Origin: Maritimibacter alkaliphilus HTCC2654
Lineage (GTDB): Bacteria; Pseudomonadota; Alphaproteobacteria; Rhodobacterales; Rhodobacteraceae
Length of the DNA: 64,000 nucleotides
Reading direction: 5' to 3'
Assembly: GCF_000152805.1 (NCBI RefSeq)
Contig: NZ_CH902578.1
Span: 1,852,231 to 1,916,230 of the forward strand
This document shows positions 45,462 through 56,164 of the stretch, in pieces; the first letter of the stretch is position 1; every line of letters starts with the position of its first letter. The notes beneath the pieces were generated by a model, which saw only the letters and a list, made by a program, of their open reading frames with translations, made no database searches and was not told the DNA's origin. The translations under genes were made by a program, and so were the position numbers.

Positions 45462-45989
45462 ATGTTCGACACAATGACCCTTACCAAGGCCGGCGCCGCC
45501 GTTTGCGCCGCGCTGCTGATTTTCCTTTTCGCAAGCTGGGGTGCCGATGCGCTCTATGCCACCTCCGAGGGCGGCCACGGGGAAGAGGGCGAAGAGCACA
45601 GCCAAGGCTACGTGATCGCGAACCTCGAGGAATCGAGCGAAGGCGGCGAAGAAGAAGCCGAAGTCAGCTTCGAAGAGGTCTATGCGTCCGCCGATGCCGG
45701 TGCGGGCGAGCGCGTGTTCAACAAGTGCCAGTCCTGCCACAAGCTTGACGGTTCCAACGGCACCGGCCCGCATCTGGACGGCGTCGTGGGTCGTGCCGTC
45801 GCCGGTGTCGACGGCTTCGGCTACTCCGACGCGATGGCGAGCCACGGTGGCGACTGGACCCCGGAGGCGCTCGACGCCTTCCTCGAAAACCCGCGCAGCA
45901 ACATCAGCGGCACCAAGATGACCTTCTCGGGTCTCAAGGATATCGAAGACCGCGCGAACGTGATCGCGTATCTCGCCGCGAACCCCTGA
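45462..45989 (+). CDS. cycY: Membrane-anchored cytochrome c (cytochrome cy type)
   Basis: 175 residues from the ATG at 45462, the start whose sequence ([19 protein letters not shown]) resembles Rhodobacter CycY; an ATG at 45450 is the alternative. The uncleaved N-terminal anchor is followed by a flexible acidic linker ([33 protein letters not shown]), then a class I cytochrome c domain with [22 protein letters not shown] and the Met ligand region SGTKMTFSG. It carries electrons from bc1 to oxidases such as the cbb3 encoded in this window. Confidence 0.92.
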   Translation: MFDTMTLTKAGAAVCAALLIFLFASWGADALYATSEGGHGEEGEEHSQGYVIANLEESSEGGEEEAEVSFEEVYASADAGAGERVFNKCQSCHKLDGSNGTGPHLDGVVGRAVAGVDGFGYSDAMASHGGDWTPEALDAFLENPRSNISGTKMTFSGLKDIEDRANVIAYLAANP

Positions 45990-46014
45990 TCCGCGCAGGA
46001 CACGGAAATTCAAG

Positions 46015-46045
46015 GGCCGCCTCGGGGAACCGGGGCGGCCTTTTT
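46015..46045 (+). terminator. Rho-independent terminator after cytochrome c gene
   Basis: GGCCGCCTCGG (46015-46025) pairs with CCGGGGCGGCC (46030-46040), one T-G wobble, around GGAA, followed by TTTTT. Confidence 0.93.
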
Positions 46046-46163
46046 CTTGTTTCCGTGTAATGTGCCCGCAATCTATCTCACGAATTCTCGCCTTGAATGT
46101 CAGGGCGATGCGGGCTTAGCCTTTTCTCTACCGGACCAGTCCAGAGCGACCAGAGGAGACGCC

Positions 46164-48077
46164 ATGACGCCCCGCCCCGCGCGCGCCGCCACCCAAGCCC
46201 GACTTGCAGCCCCGACGTTCCCGACGCTGACCGCGATCCTTCTGTCGGGCGCCGCGATCCTTGGCGGGGCCACCGTCGCCCGCGGTCAGGACACGATCGA
46301 GACCCACGCGTTTTCGAACTTCGGCGAGGTCAAATATGGCCCGGACATGGAGCATCTGGACTACGTGAACCCGGATGCGCCCAAGGGCGGCGAGATTTCG
46401 ATCTCGTCCATGGGCACCTTCGACAGCTTCAACAACTATTCGCGCAAGGGCGTGTCGGCCGCGCTCGCCACGATCGGGTCGGAATCGATCCTGACCTCCA
46501 CCGCCGACGACCCCTACGGCATCTACTGTTTCCTCTGCACGACGATGGAATACCCCGAGGATCTGAAGTGGATCACCTTCAACCTGCGCGATGACGTGAC
46601 CTTCGCCGACGGCACGCCGATGACCGCCGAGGACGTGCTGTTTTCCTTCAACCTGTTCCTCGAACAGGGCATCACCGAATACCGCCGGATCGTCGAGGGC
46701 TTCATCGAGGATGTCGAGATCGTGGACGATCACACGATCACCTTCACCTTCACCGATCAGGCGCCGATCCGCGAACGGGTCGGCTTTGCGGGCGGAACCC
46801 CGGTCTTCTCGAAGGCGTGGTTCGAGGAAACCGGCACCCGGCTTGACGACAGTTCGGAAGAGCCGTTCATGTCGACAGGCGCCTATGTGCTTGAATCGAA
46901 AGACTTCAACCGGCAGATCGTCTATGCGAAGAACCCCGATTACTGGGGCGCGGATCACCCGCTTCAGATCGGCCGCAACAACTTCGACCGCATCCGGGTC
47001 GAGTATTTCGCCGACAGTCAGGCCGCGTTCGAGGCGTTCAAGGCCGGGGCCTTCACCTTCCGCGTCGAGAATTCCTCGCTCATCTGGGCGACCGGCTATG
47101 ACTTCCCGAACCTGAACGACGGCTACGTCATCAAGGAAGAAATCCCCGACGGCACCGTGGGCACCGCCCAAAGCTTCATCTTCAACCTCGACCGCGAGGT
47201 CTGGCAGGACAAGCGCGTGCGCGACGCGATCGGCATGATGTTCAACTTCGAATGGTCGAACGAGGCGCTGTTCTATGGCCTTTACGACCGCGTCTATTCC
47301 TTCTGGCCCGGCACAGACCTGGCGGCCGAGGGCGTTCCGTCCGAGGGCGAGGTGGAAATCCTTCAGCCGCTCGTCGACGAAGGTCTGCTGGACGCCTCGA
47401 TCCTGACCGACGAACCGGCGATGCCCCACGTCAACAGCGCGGACGGCAACCGCCCCTCGCGCGGGACCTACCGGGCCGCGGGCGCCTTGCTGGAAGAGGC
47501 GGGCTGGATTCCCGGCGACGACGGCGTGCGGCGCAACGAAGCGGGCGAGGTTCTGGCGCTTGAGATCCTGTCTTACGACCCGAATTTCGACCGCATCCTG
47601 AACCCCTATATCGAAAACCTTCAGCAACTCGGCGTTCAGGCCAAGCTGGAACGCGTGGACACGGCGCAATATGTCGAGAACCGCCGCGCGGGCGATTTCG
47701 ACATGACCAGCCACAGCTTTTCGATGGGGTTCGAGCCGGGCATCGGGCTGGAACAATGGTTCGCCTCCAAGACGGCCGACGACAGTTCGCGCAACCTGAT
47801 GCGTCTCAGGAACGAGGCGGTGGACCGCATCATTCCCACCGTGGTCGATGCCGAGACGCTTAAGGCGCTCGAAACCTCGGTCCATGCGCTCGACCGGACG
47901 CTGCGGTCCATCGGCTTCATGGTGCCGCAGTGGTACAAGCCCGTGCATACCGTCGCCTATTTCGATATGTATGGGAAACCCGAGACGATCCCGCCGCTCG
48001 ATATGGGTTATCTGGATTTCTGGTGGTACGACGCCGAGAAACATCAGGCGCTCAAAGACGCGGGCGTCCTGCGCTAA
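46164..48077 (+). CDS. yejA: Oligopeptide ABC transporter substrate-binding protein YejA-like
   Basis: 637 residues from the ATG at 46164, with GAGGAGACGCC before it. Long N-region signal peptide ending GGATVARGQD. The mature part is an SBP_bac_5 (family 5 extracellular solute-binding) protein of YejA type: NFGEVKYGPDMEHLDYVNPD, APKGGEISISSMGTFDSFNN, ITFNLRDDVTFADGTPMTAE and DYWGADHPLQIGRNNFDRIR. It binds peptides in the periplasm for the YejBEF permease encoded directly downstream. Confidence 0.95.
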   Translation: MTPRPARAATQARLAAPTFPTLTAILLSGAAILGGATVARGQDTIETHAFSNFGEVKYGPDMEHLDYVNPDAPKGGEISISSMGTFDSFNNYSRKGVSAALATIGSESILTSTADDPYGIYCFLCTTMEYPEDLKWITFNLRDDVTFADGTPMTAEDVLFSFNLFLEQGITEYRRIVEGFIEDVEIVDDHTITFTFTDQAPIRERVGFAGGTPVFSKAWFEETGTRLDDSSEEPFMSTGAYVLESKDFNRQIVYAKNPDYWGADHPLQIGRNNFDRIRVEYFADSQAAFEAFKAGAFTFRVENSSLIWATGYDFPNLNDGYVIKEEIPDGTVGTAQSFIFNLDREVWQDKRVRDAIGMMFNFEWSNEALFYGLYDRVYSFWPGTDLAAEGVPSEGEVEILQPLVDEGLLDASILTDEPAMPHVNSADGNRPSRGTYRAAGALLEEAGWIPGDDGVRRNEAGEVLALEILSYDPNFDRILNPYIENLQQLGVQAKLERVDTAQYVENRRAGDFDMTSHSFSMGFEPGIGLEQWFASKTADDSSRNLMRLRNEAVDRIIPTVVDAETLKALETSVHALDRTLRSIGFMVPQWYKPVHTVAYFDMYGKPETIPPLDMGYLDFWWYDAEKHQALKDAGVLR

Positions 48078-48098
48078 GGCAAGGACCAAGACCACCCT

Positions 48099-49196
48099 AT
48101 GGGCGCCTATATCCTCCGCAGGTTGCTGCTCATCATCCCGACGCTCTTCGGGATCATGGTCATCAACTTCACTCTGACCCAATTCGTCCCCGGCGGGCCG
48201 ATCGAGCAGATCATCGCGCGCATCGACGGCGAGGGCGACGTGTTCGGCGCCATCTCGGGAGGTGCGGGGGAATTCGCCAACGACACCGCGCGAAGCTCGG
48301 CGCAAGGGTCGTCGGAATATGCGGGCGCACGCGGTCTGCCCCCGGAATTCATCGAGGAACTCGAACGCGAATTCGGCTTCGACAAACCGCCGGTCGAACG
48401 GTTCTTCACGATGATCTGGAACTACATGCGGCTCGACTTCGGCGAGAGCTACTTCCGATCCATCGGGGTGTTCGAACTGGTGGCCGAAAAACTGCCGGTC
48501 TCGATCACGCTGGGCCTGTGGTCGACGCTGATCGCCTATATCGTGTCGATCCCGCTAGGCATCCGCAAAGCGGTGAATGACGGATCGACCTTCGATACAT
48601 GGACCTCGGGCCTTATCATCGTGGCCTATGCCATCCCCGGCTTTCTGTTCGCGATCCTGCTTCTGGTCCTGTTCGCGGGCGGCACCTACTGGCAGATCTT
48701 CCCGCTCAGGGGCCTCACCTCGGACAACTTCGAGGACCTCAGCCTGATCGGCAAAGTGCTCGACTATTTCTGGCACATCGCCCTGCCCGTCTTCGCCTCG
48801 ACCATCGCCAGCTTCGCGACGCTGACGCTGTTGACCAAGAACAGCTTTCTGGACGAGATCAAGAAGCAGTACGTCATCACCGCGCGTGCTAAGGGCGTGT
48901 CGGAACGGCGCGTGCTTTACGGGCACGTCTTCCGCAACGCGATGCTAATCGTCATCGCGGGCTTTCCCGGCCTGTTCATCTCGGTCTTCTTCGGCGGCTC
49001 CCTCATCATCGAGACGATCTTCTCGCTCGACGGTCTTGGCCGCCTTGGGTTCGAGGCCGCCGTCGCGCGTGACTATCCGGTGATCTTCGGCACGCTCTTC
49101 GTCTTCGGCCTCGTCGGGCTGGTCATCGGCATCTTGTCGGACCTCATGTATGTCTTCGTCGATCCGCGCATCGACTTCGAAAAGCGGGAAGCCTGA
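48099..49196 (+). CDS. yejB: Oligopeptide ABC transporter permease YejB-like
   Basis: 365 residues, AAGGAC upstream. N-terminal segment [20 protein letters not shown] and [17 protein letters not shown] is the DppB/YejB-type start. The permease (BPD_transp_1) domain holds six helices and the coupling motif [20 protein letters not shown] then [14 protein letters not shown]. Length is above DppB because of the periplasmic loop at residues 45-95, as in YejB. Stop overlaps the yejE start. Confidence 0.95.
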   Translation: MGAYILRRLLLIIPTLFGIMVINFTLTQFVPGGPIEQIIARIDGEGDVFGAISGGAGEFANDTARSSAQGSSEYAGARGLPPEFIEELEREFGFDKPPVERFFTMIWNYMRLDFGESYFRSIGVFELVAEKLPVSITLGLWSTLIAYIVSIPLGIRKAVNDGSTFDTWTSGLIIVAYAIPGFLFAILLLVLFAGGTYWQIFPLRGLTSDNFEDLSLIGKVLDYFWHIALPVFASTIASFATLTLLTKNSFLDEIKKQYVITARAKGVSERRVLYGHVFRNAMLIVIAGFPGLFISVFFGGSLIIETIFSLDGLGRLGFEAAVARDYPVIFGTLFVFGLVGLVIGILSDLMYVFVDPRIDFEKREA

Positions 49197-50371
49197 TGAG
49201 CGCCGATCCGAACATGCGTGAACCGGCCCAAACGGCCCCGGCCCCGGTCGCCCCGCGCAAGCGCCCGTTCCTGTCCCCGCTGAACCAGCGGCGCTGGCGC
49301 AACTTCAAGCGCAATCGCCGCGCCTTCTGGTCGCTCATCATTTTCGCCATCGTCTTCGGCCTGTCGCTCTTTGCCGAATTCATCGCGAACGACAAACCCA
49401 TCCTCGTGTCCTATAACGGCAAGCTTCACGCCCCGGTGTTCAAGTTCTATCCCGAGACGGCGTTCGGCGGCGATTTCCGCACCGAAGCGGTCTATGCCGA
49501 TATCGAAGTCGAATGCCTGATCGTCGCCGCCGGGTCCGAGCTGTGCTGGGACGACCCCGAAGGCACCATCGCGGATGCCGAAGATGGCGAGATCGCGGGT
49601 GAGCAGATCACCAAGGGATGGCTGCTCTGGCCGCCGATCCCCTACAGCTACGACACGATCAACGACATCGGCACGGCGGCGCCCTCGGCCCCCGACGGCG
49701 ACCATTGGCTCGGCACCGACGACACCGCGCGCGACGTGCTGGCGCGGGTGATCTACGGCTTTCGGCTTTCGGTCTATTTCACCATCATCGTGACCCTCGC
49801 CACCTCTCTCATCGGGATCGCGGCGGGCGCGGTGCAGGGCTATTTCGGTGGCTGGCTCGACCTCGTCTTTCAGCGCATCCTCGAAATATGGGCCTCTACG
49901 CCCTCGCTCTACGTCATCATCATCCTGTTCGCCATTCTGGGGCGAAGTTTCTGGCTCTTGGTCTTCGTGACGATCCTGTTCGGCTGGCCCGCGCTCGTCG
50001 GCGTCGTGCGGGCCGAGTTCCTGCGGGCGCGCAACTTCGAATACGTCCGTGCCGCCAAGGCGCTCGGCGTGTCGAACCGGACCATCATGTTCCGCCATAT
50101 GCTGCCCAACGCGATGGTCGCCACGCTCACCATGCTGCCCTTCATCATCACCGGCACCATCGGCACGCTCGCCGCGCTCGATTTCCTCGGTTACGGCCTG
50201 CCCTCGTCCGCGCCGTCGCTGGGCGAACTCACACGGCAGGCGAAACAGAACCTTCAGGCCCCCTGGCTTGCGTTCACCTCCTTCGTGACCTTCACGGTGC
50301 TGCTGTCGCTTCTCGTCTTCATCTTCGAAGGCGTGCGCGATGCCTTCGATCCCCGGAAGACCTTTCAATGA
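49196..50371 (+). CDS. yejE: Oligopeptide ABC transporter permease YejE-like
   Basis: 391 residues. N-terminal LSPLNQRRWRNFKRNRRAFW followed by a hydrophobic helix (SLIIFAIVFGLSLFAEFIAN) and a long periplasmic insert typical of YejE. The permease core has DHWLGTDDTARDVLARVIYG and the coupling loop YVRAAKALGVSNRTIMFRHM, then LPNAMVATLTMLPF. Overlaps yejB by one base and yejF by 4 bp. Confidence 0.95.
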   Translation: MSADPNMREPAQTAPAPVAPRKRPFLSPLNQRRWRNFKRNRRAFWSLIIFAIVFGLSLFAEFIANDKPILVSYNGKLHAPVFKFYPETAFGGDFRTEAVYADIEVECLIVAAGSELCWDDPEGTIADAEDGEIAGEQITKGWLLWPPIPYSYDTINDIGTAAPSAPDGDHWLGTDDTARDVLARVIYGFRLSVYFTIIVTLATSLIGIAAGAVQGYFGGWLDLVFQRILEIWASTPSLYVIIILFAILGRSFWLLVFVTILFGWPALVGVVRAEFLRARNFEYVRAAKALGVSNRTIMFRHMLPNAMVATLTMLPFIITGTIGTLAALDFLGYGLPSSAPSLGELTRQAKQNLQAPWLAFTSFVTFTVLLSLLVFIFEGVRDAFDPRKTFQ

Positions 50372-51975
50372 AGCTGCTCGACGTCCGCAACCTCAAGATC
50401 GCGTTCCGGCAGGACGGGCAGCTCCTGCCCGCCGTCAAAGGCGTGTCCTTCGACGTGATGAAGGGCGAGACGGTCGCGCTGGTCGGGGAGTCCGGGTCCG
50501 GCAAGTCGGTCACGGCGCTGTCCACCGTGTCGCTCCTGCCCGAAAGCGCCGAGATCGAAGGGTCGATCAAGTATGACGGGCGCGAGATGGTCGGGGCCAC
50601 GTGGAAGGAGTTGCGCCGCACGCGCGGCAACGACATCAGCTTCATCTTTCAGGAGCCGATGACCTCGCTCAACCCGCTGCACACGCTGGAAAAGCAGCTG
50701 CGCGAGTCGATCCAGCTGCATCAGGGGCTCGAAGGTCAGGCGTTGCACGACAAGATCGTCGAACTTCTGGACAAGGTCGGCATTCCTGACCCCGAAAGCC
50801 GGCTCAAGAGCTATCCGCACCAGTTGTCGGGCGGTCAACGCCAGCGGGTGATGATCGCGATGGCTCTGGCGAACGGCCCGGACCTGCTGATCGCGGACGA
50901 GCCGACCACGGCGCTCGACGTGACCATTCAAGCGCAGATTCTTGACCTACTGGCCGACCTCATCAGGTCCGAGGGAATGAGCCTTCTGTTCATCACGCAC
51001 GATCTGTCCATCGTCCGCAAATTCGCGGACCGCGTGAACGTGATGAAGGATGGCGAGATCGTCGAGGCCGGGCGCACCGACGAACTGTTCGCCAACCCGC
51101 GCCATCCTTACACACGGAAACTCCTCTCCGCCGAGGCGACCGGCAAGCCGCTGCCCGTCCCCGCAGGCGCGCAGGAGATCGCGAGCACCAAGGATCTGCG
51201 CATTTGGTTCCCGATCGAACGCGGCCTGTTGCGCAAGACGGTCGGGCACATCAAGGCGGTCAATGCCGCCAGCTTTTCGGTGCGCGAGGGCGAGACGGTG
51301 GGGATCGTGGGCGAATCCGGCTCCGGCAAGACCACGCTTGCACTCGCCGTCATGCGGCTTATCTCGTCACAGGGGCCGGTGGTGTTCCTGGGCGACGACA
51401 TTCAGGGGTGGAAGTCCAAGCAGTTGCGTGGCCTGCGCCGCGATATGCAGATCGTGTTCCAGGACCCCTACGGCTCGCTTTCGCCCCGCATGACCTGCGA
51501 GGAAATCATTGCCGAGGGCCTCGCCGTTCACGGGGTGGAGCCGGGGCGCAACAAGCGCGAGATGGTGGCCGAGATCATGACCGAGGTCGGGCTGAACCCC
51601 GAGATGATGCACCGCTACCCGCACGAATTTTCCGGCGGCCAACGCCAGCGCATCGCCATCGCCCGCGCCATGATCCTGCGTCCCCGCCTTGTCGTGCTGG
51701 ACGAGCCGACATCGGCTTTGGATATGACGGTGCAGGTGCAGATCGTCGATCTGCTGCGGCGTTTGCAGGAAAAGTACAAGCTCGCCTATCTGTTCATTTC
51801 CCACGACCTGAAGGTCGTTCGCGCCCTCAGCCACAAGGTGCTGGTCATGAAGTCCGGCGACGTGGTGGAGCAGGGCGACGTGGATCAGGTGTTCGACGCG
51901 CCCAAGACCGACTACACCAAGGCGCTCATGGCGGCGGCGTTCGAGATCAAGGCGGCGGACGGCGCTGCGATGTAG
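50368..51975 (+). CDS. yejF: Oligopeptide ABC transporter duplicated ATPase YejF-like
   Basis: 535 residues from the ATG at 50368, overlapping the yejE stop (ATGA). Two complete ABC ATPase domains: the first with [31 protein letters not shown] and [14 protein letters not shown]; the second with [31 protein letters not shown] and [15 protein letters not shown]-loops are FITHDL and FISHDL. It powers peptide uptake through YejBE. A fused duplicated ATPase is the normal YejF arrangement. Confidence 0.96.
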   Translation: MKLLDVRNLKIAFRQDGQLLPAVKGVSFDVMKGETVALVGESGSGKSVTALSTVSLLPESAEIEGSIKYDGREMVGATWKELRRTRGNDISFIFQEPMTSLNPLHTLEKQLRESIQLHQGLEGQALHDKIVELLDKVGIPDPESRLKSYPHQLSGGQRQRVMIAMALANGPDLLIADEPTTALDVTIQAQILDLLADLIRSEGMSLLFITHDLSIVRKFADRVNVMKDGEIVEAGRTDELFANPRHPYTRKLLSAEATGKPLPVPAGAQEIASTKDLRIWFPIERGLLRKTVGHIKAVNAASFSVREGETVGIVGESGSGKTTLALAVMRLISSQGPVVFLGDDIQGWKSKQLRGLRRDMQIVFQDPYGSLSPRMTCEEIIAEGLAVHGVEPGRNKREMVAEIMTEVGLNPEMMHRYPHEFSGGQRQRIAIARAMILRPRLVVLDEPTSALDMTVQVQIVDLLRRLQEKYKLAYLFISHDLKVVRALSHKVLVMKSGDVVEQGDVDQVFDAPKTDYTKALMAAAFEIKAADGAAM

Positions 51976-52002
51976 TGCGGCGGGGTCCGGTGCGGACCGG
52001 GC

Positions 52003-53670
52003 CTAGCTCGCCCCGGCCTCGATCACCGTGCAGGACGTGTCGCGCACCGAGAGCCGCCGACAGGCGAGTTCGGCGCTTTCCTTGGTCATGCCCACGAAGT
52101 TTGCGTTGAACCCCTGACGCGACTTGCCGACCTTTCGAAGCGCCTCGCCCAAGGTCGCGAGTTCCGACAGGGCGGTCCTGAGGAGCACTTTCTCGGCCTC
52201 GTATTGGGTCGTGTAGATGCCGACGTTGATGCCCCAGTGACGCCCGCCCGAGGTGGACATGCGCGTCACCAGTTCCGGTGCAGCCGGGGCGGCGGCGCCC
52301 GAGCTTTCCACGCTGACGAGGATCATGTCGTCGGGCCGCGCGGGCGGGACCGGAGCGATCTCCGGCGCGGCGAGCGAGGCATTGATGATCGGCGTCGCGT
52401 CGTCCTGCGCGATTGGCGGGGTTTCGGCCGCCACGCCCGCCTCGGCCACCTCTTGCGGCGCGGTCTGCGGCGTCATCGCGGGGTCGGGCTGCAGCGTTTC
52501 GGCCGGGTCTGCGACCGTCGCCACCTCGACCGTTTCGCCCGACTCTGTCGGTTCCGTCGTCTCCGCTTCGGCCACCGTGGCCGCGTCCGTCTCGGCCACA
52601 TCCGGCGCCGCGAGAATGCCAGCGATCACGTCTTCGACCGCTTCCGATGTCGCGGGGTCGAAGGCCATGCCGGGGCGCGGTCTGGGGCGGATCGACTTGG
52701 CCGGCGCTCCGACGACGCGGATCGTCTTGCCCGCCCCGCCCGGCTCGTCGAACTCGTTGTTCGCGACCAGCGGCGCCGAAGCCCCAAGTCCGCTGTTGCC
52801 CATGTAGGGCGGCTTCGACGGCGGTCGCACGGCGACGTTGTTGCCCGCCTGTCTGAAGCCCATGTCCAGAAGCTCGGCCATCTGCGCGTCGCGCGACGGG
52901 CCGGACGTGCCGCCGAAGATCGTCGCGATGATGCGCTTGTTGCCGCGATGCGCGCTGGCGGTCAGGTTCGACCCCGAAGCGCGGGTATAGCCCGTCTTGA
53001 TGCCGTCCGCGCCCTCATAGGTCGTGAGGAACCGGCGGTTGGTGCTGGGCACCGTCTTGACGCCGACATCGGCGGAGGTGCGCGAGAACAGGTTGTAATA
53101 CTGCGGGTAGTCGTAGAACAGGTGCCGCCCCAATGTGGTCATGTCCCGCGCGGTGGACAGGTGCCCTTCGGCGGTCAGCCCGTGCATATTCTCGAAATGC
53201 GTGCGCGTCATGCCCAGCGCCTTGGCGGTGCGGTTCATCCGGGCGGCGAAGGCCTCTTCCGACCCCGAGATCGCTTCGCCCAGCGCGGTGGCGGCGTCGT
53301 TCGCGGATTTGACGGCGGCGGCGCGGATCAGGTGGCGCAGTCGCACCTGCGAGCCTTCGCGGAACCCGATTTTCGACGGCGGCTCGGCCGAGGCATTGCG
53401 GGAGATCGTCACGAGACTGTCGAGGGAAATCTCGCCATGCTCGACCGCCTCGAACACGATGTAGAGCGTCATCATCTTGGTGAGCGAGGCAGGGTGCAGC
53501 CGCGCATCGGCGTTGCGTTCGTGCAGCACCTGTCCGGATCGCGCGTCCACCACCAGCGCGGCGTAGGGCGCGGCGAGCGCGGGCGCACCGGCCAGCGTCA
53601 GGGCCACTACGATGAATGCCAGAAAAGTGCGGACTGCCTGCCCGACACGACGAAGAGCGTCGCTTGCCAT
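52003..53670 (-). CDS. D-alanyl-D-alanine carboxypeptidase (DacA-like) with SPOR domain
   Basis: 555 residues from the ATG at 53668-53670. Signal peptide FLAFIVVALTLAGAPALAAP. S11 peptidase motifs: SLTKMM (SxxK), KSANDAATALG (SxN) and GIKTGYTRASGSN (KTG). A long Ala/Glu/Thr/Pro-rich linker (about residues 330-470) precedes a C-terminal SPOR domain (HWGINVGIYTTQYEAEKVLL), which binds denuded glycan at the division site. It trims the terminal D-Ala of peptidoglycan stem peptides. Confidence 0.94.
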   Translation of the reverse strand: MASDALRRVGQAVRTFLAFIVVALTLAGAPALAAPYAALVVDARSGQVLHERNADARLHPASLTKMMTLYIVFEAVEHGEISLDSLVTISRNASAEPPSKIGFREGSQVRLRHLIRAAAVKSANDAATALGEAISGSEEAFAARMNRTAKALGMTRTHFENMHGLTAEGHLSTARDMTTLGRHLFYDYPQYYNLFSRTSADVGVKTVPSTNRRFLTTYEGADGIKTGYTRASGSNLTASAHRGNKRIIATIFGGTSGPSRDAQMAELLDMGFRQAGNNVAVRPPSKPPYMGNSGLGASAPLVANNEFDEPGGAGKTIRVVGAPAKSIRPRPRPGMAFDPATSEAVEDVIAGILAAPDVAETDAATVAEAETTEPTESGETVEVATVADPAETLQPDPAMTPQTAPQEVAEAGVAAETPPIAQDDATPIINASLAAPEIAPVPPARPDDMILVSVESSGAAAPAAPELVTRMSTSGGRHWGINVGIYTTQYEAEKVLLRTALSELATLGEALRKVGKSRQGFNANFVGMTKESAELACRRLSVRDTSCTVIEAGAS

Positions 53671-53948
53671 CACTGCCTCATTCCCCGGACGGTTGTTTTT
53701 TTGATGTCCGGATTTTTCTGCTTGGGGGAAGCGTAGCACGGCCCCTGAGCCGAGAAAACAGTTAAGTCTCAGTTGCTTTGCCGAAAGACATCATGCCGCG
53801 CTCAACATCTAGCGTGTCCCATTTGGTGCACCGCGAGATGCTGGAATGTGGCGACATTGTGTCAGGCCGGCGGACCTGAAAGGCACGGGCGGCGGGGCCG
53901 CCCGCACAGGATTTGCGCCGCGCCGACTGCGTCGGCCCGTCACGGTGG

Positions 53949-54003
53949 CGAGGGGACCAGTCCCCTCGCGCTCCCCTGAAGTATTTTCGAAACGAAGAAG
54001 AGA
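53949..54003. repeat. Hairpin plus rhodobacterial-type intergenic motif
   Basis: CGAGGGGA (53949-53956) pairs perfectly with TCCCCTCG (53961-53968). The motif CCCCTGAAGTATTTTCGAAA then CGAAGAAGAG follows (53973-54002), ending at the stop of the HAD gene. A similar stretch occurs at 59706-59734. Sequences of this shape recur at gene ends in Rhodobacteraceae, in my recollection. The remaining part of the 53671-54003 gap shows nothing definite. Confidence 0.55.
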
Positions 54004-54705
54004 TCAGTCGAGGCTTGCGAGGATGGCCGGGAGGGCACCCAGCCGGGGGATTTCGCGAAAGCGTGGGTGCTCCGTCGGGGGCTCGGCATGCTCGAATGAC
54101 CACGTGAGGTCATGCGGGACATGGGTGCCCCAGGCCCCCGCTTCGATCACCGGAAGCACGTCGGATTTGAGCGAATTGCCGACCATCATCGCGGTGTCCG
54201 GCGCCACCTCGCGCCGCCGGAAAATCTCGGCATAGACCGGGGGCGTCTTGTCCGACACGATCTCGACCCCGTCGAACAGGTCACCAAGACCGGATTGCGC
54301 CAGCTTGCGCTCCTGATCCAGAAGGTCGCCCTTGGTGATGAGCAGGATATGGTGGCTTTCGGCCAGCGCGCCCACGGTCTCCTCGACATCCGGCAAAAGC
54401 TCGATCGGATGCGAGAGCATCTCCTGCCCCGCCGCGATGATCTCGGCGATCACCGTCGCGGGTACCCGTGCCTCGGTCACTTCGATGGCGGTCTCGATCA
54501 TCGACAGCACGAAGCCCTTGATGCCGAACCCGTAGTGCCCGAGGTTGCGCCGTTCAGCCGCCATGAGCCGCTCTTCCAGATGCCCGCGCTCGGCGTGATC
54601 GGCCAGAAGGTCCGCGAATCGTTCCTGCGTCAGGCGGAAAAATTGCTCGTTCTGCCAGAGCGTATCGTCGGCATCGAATGCGATTGTCTTTATTTTTCCT
54701 GCCAT
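54004..54705 (-). CDS. HAD-superfamily hydrolase
   Basis: 233 residues from the ATG at 54703-54705; a GTG three codons earlier is equally near GGGAG. HAD motif I is [16 protein letters not shown] (nucleophile and acid Asp), motif [13 protein letters not shown], motif III region with [12 protein letters not shown], and motif [22 protein letters not shown]. Cap helical region of C1 type. Phosphatase substrate unknown. Divergent from clpS with a short interval. Confidence 0.88.
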   Translation of the reverse strand: MAGKIKTIAFDADDTLWQNEQFFRLTQERFADLLADHAERGHLEERLMAAERRNLGHYGFGIKGFVLSMIETAIEVTEARVPATVIAEIIAAGQEMLSHPIELLPDVEETVGALAESHHILLITKGDLLDQERKLAQSGLGDLFDGVEIVSDKTPPVYAEIFRRREVAPDTAMMVGNSLKSDVLPVIEAGAWGTHVPHDLTWSFEHAEPPTEHPRFREIPRLGALPAILASLD

Positions 54706-54823
54706 TGTGACCACTCCCTGCCGAAGGCCCCCTTTATTTGCGTGGCCACCCCATTATATTGTCGGCCTCATGCGGGCAAATTGCGATCACATGGAGAGCG
54801 GATTGGCGAGCGACCTCAAACTC

Positions 54824-55147
54824 ATGGCTGACGAACCGAACGGCCCGCCGGGCGGGGACACCCAGCTTGCGGTCCGGCCCAAGGCCAAGTCCAAGCGCCC
54901 GCCGCTTTACAAGGTGCTGCTCATCAATGACGATTTCACCCCGATGGAATTCGTCGTCATGGTGCTGGAGCGGTTCTTCAGCATGAACCACGCGCAGGCG
55001 TTCGAGATCATGCTGACGGTCCACAAGAAGGGGCTCGCGGTGGTCGGCGTGTTCTCCTACGAGATCGCCGAGACCAAGGTGAATCAGGTGATGGAAATGG
55101 CCCGTCAGTACCAGCACCCCCTGCAATGCACGATGGAGCGGGAATAG
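54824..55147 (+). CDS. clpS: ATP-dependent Clp protease adaptor ClpS
   Basis: 107 residues from the ATG at 54824; upstream in-frame ATGs at 54791 and 54770 give slightly longer forms and no start has a strong ribosome binding site. Core blocks: [60 protein letters not shown] and the C-terminal [10 protein letters not shown]. The Asn-Asp-Asp and Met/His residues of the N-degron pocket are present. ClpS delivers N-end-rule substrates to ClpAP; clpA is not in the window. Confidence 0.93.
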   Translation: MADEPNGPPGGDTQLAVRPKAKSKRPPLYKVLLINDDFTPMEFVVMVLERFFSMNHAQAFEIMLTVHKKGLAVVGVFSYEIAETKVNQVMEMARQYQHPLQCTMERE

Positions 55148-55153
55148 CCCGCC

Positions 55154-56125
55154 ATGTCATCCGCCAGACTATCGCACGCGCTGGAGACCGGCGCGCTCGT
55201 GCTGCCCGAAGGTCGCATCGCGGTCTTCGGCCCGCCGATCGGCACGGACCTGTCGCCGCTGGAGCGTGACCGGGTCGAGATCGTGAGCCGGTTCTTTCCC
55301 GATGCACGCTATTGGCAGGGGCTGGGCTACAGGGTCTTGCAGGCGCCCGAGGGCACGTATGCGACCGCGCTGGTGTTCCTGCCCCGCGCCAAGGATGCCG
55401 CGCGCGCCCTTCTTGCGCAGGCATCGGGCTGTGCCGGGTTCCTGATCGTGGACGGGCAGAAGACCGACGGGGTGGATTCGATCCTGAAAGCGGTCAAGAC
55501 CGTGGCCGGAACGATCGGTGTCACCTCGAAATCCCACGGCAAACTGTTCTGGCTCGCCGCACCGGACTTTCCGGGGTGGGCGGGTCAGGCGCGCACGGTC
55601 GAGGGCTTCGTCACACGCCCCGGTGTGTTTTCGGCGGACGGGCCCGACAAAGGCTCGCGCGCGCTGGTCGACGCGCTTCCCGCGCTTTCCGGCCGGGTGG
55701 TCGACCTCGGCGCAGGTTGGGGGTTTCTCGCGCGCCACATCCTGACCTCGAACAAGGTGACCGCGCTTGATCTGGTCGAGGCCGATCTGACCGCGCTCGA
55801 CTGCGCGCGTGAGAACGTGACCGACCCGCGGGCGTCGTTCCACTGGGCCGATGCGACCGATTACCGGCCCGACACCCCTGTCGATGTCGTCGTCTCGAAC
55901 CCGCCGTTTCACACCGGGCGCGCCGGCGACCCCGGCCTCGGCCGCGCCTTCATCGCATCGGCCGCGGCCATGCTTGCCCCGACCGGCACTTTCTGGATGG
56001 TCGCCAACCGCCATTTGCCCTATGAGGACGCGCTGACCGCCCAGTTCCGCGAGGTGGACGAGGTCGGCGGCACGCCGGGCTTCAAGGTGATCCGCGCGTC
56101 GAAACCCCTTCGCAGCCGGACCTGA
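55154..56125 (+). CDS. RsmC/RlmG-like class I methyltransferase
   Basis: 323 residues, 6 bp after clpS. The C-terminal domain has SAM motif I (GRVVDLGAGWGFLARHI) and the catalytic motif DVVVSNPPFHTG (NPPF), which marks N2-guanine or N6-adenine RNA methyltransferases. The N-terminal half resembles the inactive duplicate domain of RsmC. A likely role is rRNA methylation (16S G1207 in RsmC of E. coli), but the exact target is inferred only. Confidence 0.85.
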   Translation: MSSARLSHALETGALVLPEGRIAVFGPPIGTDLSPLERDRVEIVSRFFPDARYWQGLGYRVLQAPEGTYATALVFLPRAKDAARALLAQASGCAGFLIVDGQKTDGVDSILKAVKTVAGTIGVTSKSHGKLFWLAAPDFPGWAGQARTVEGFVTRPGVFSADGPDKGSRALVDALPALSGRVVDLGAGWGFLARHILTSNKVTALDLVEADLTALDCARENVTDPRASFHWADATDYRPDTPVDVVVSNPPFHTGRAGDPGLGRAFIASAAAMLAPTGTFWMVANRHLPYEDALTAQFREVDEVGGTPGFKVIRASKPLRSRT

Positions 56126-56164
56126 ATGCCCCTAGTCTCGACCCCGGTGAATCAGGAGACCTGA

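Noticed and set aside
46128-48305. 725-codon minus-strand open frame opposite yejA
   Set aside because: Antisense artefact of codon bias; the plus strand encodes a complete solute-binding protein in operon with yejBEF.
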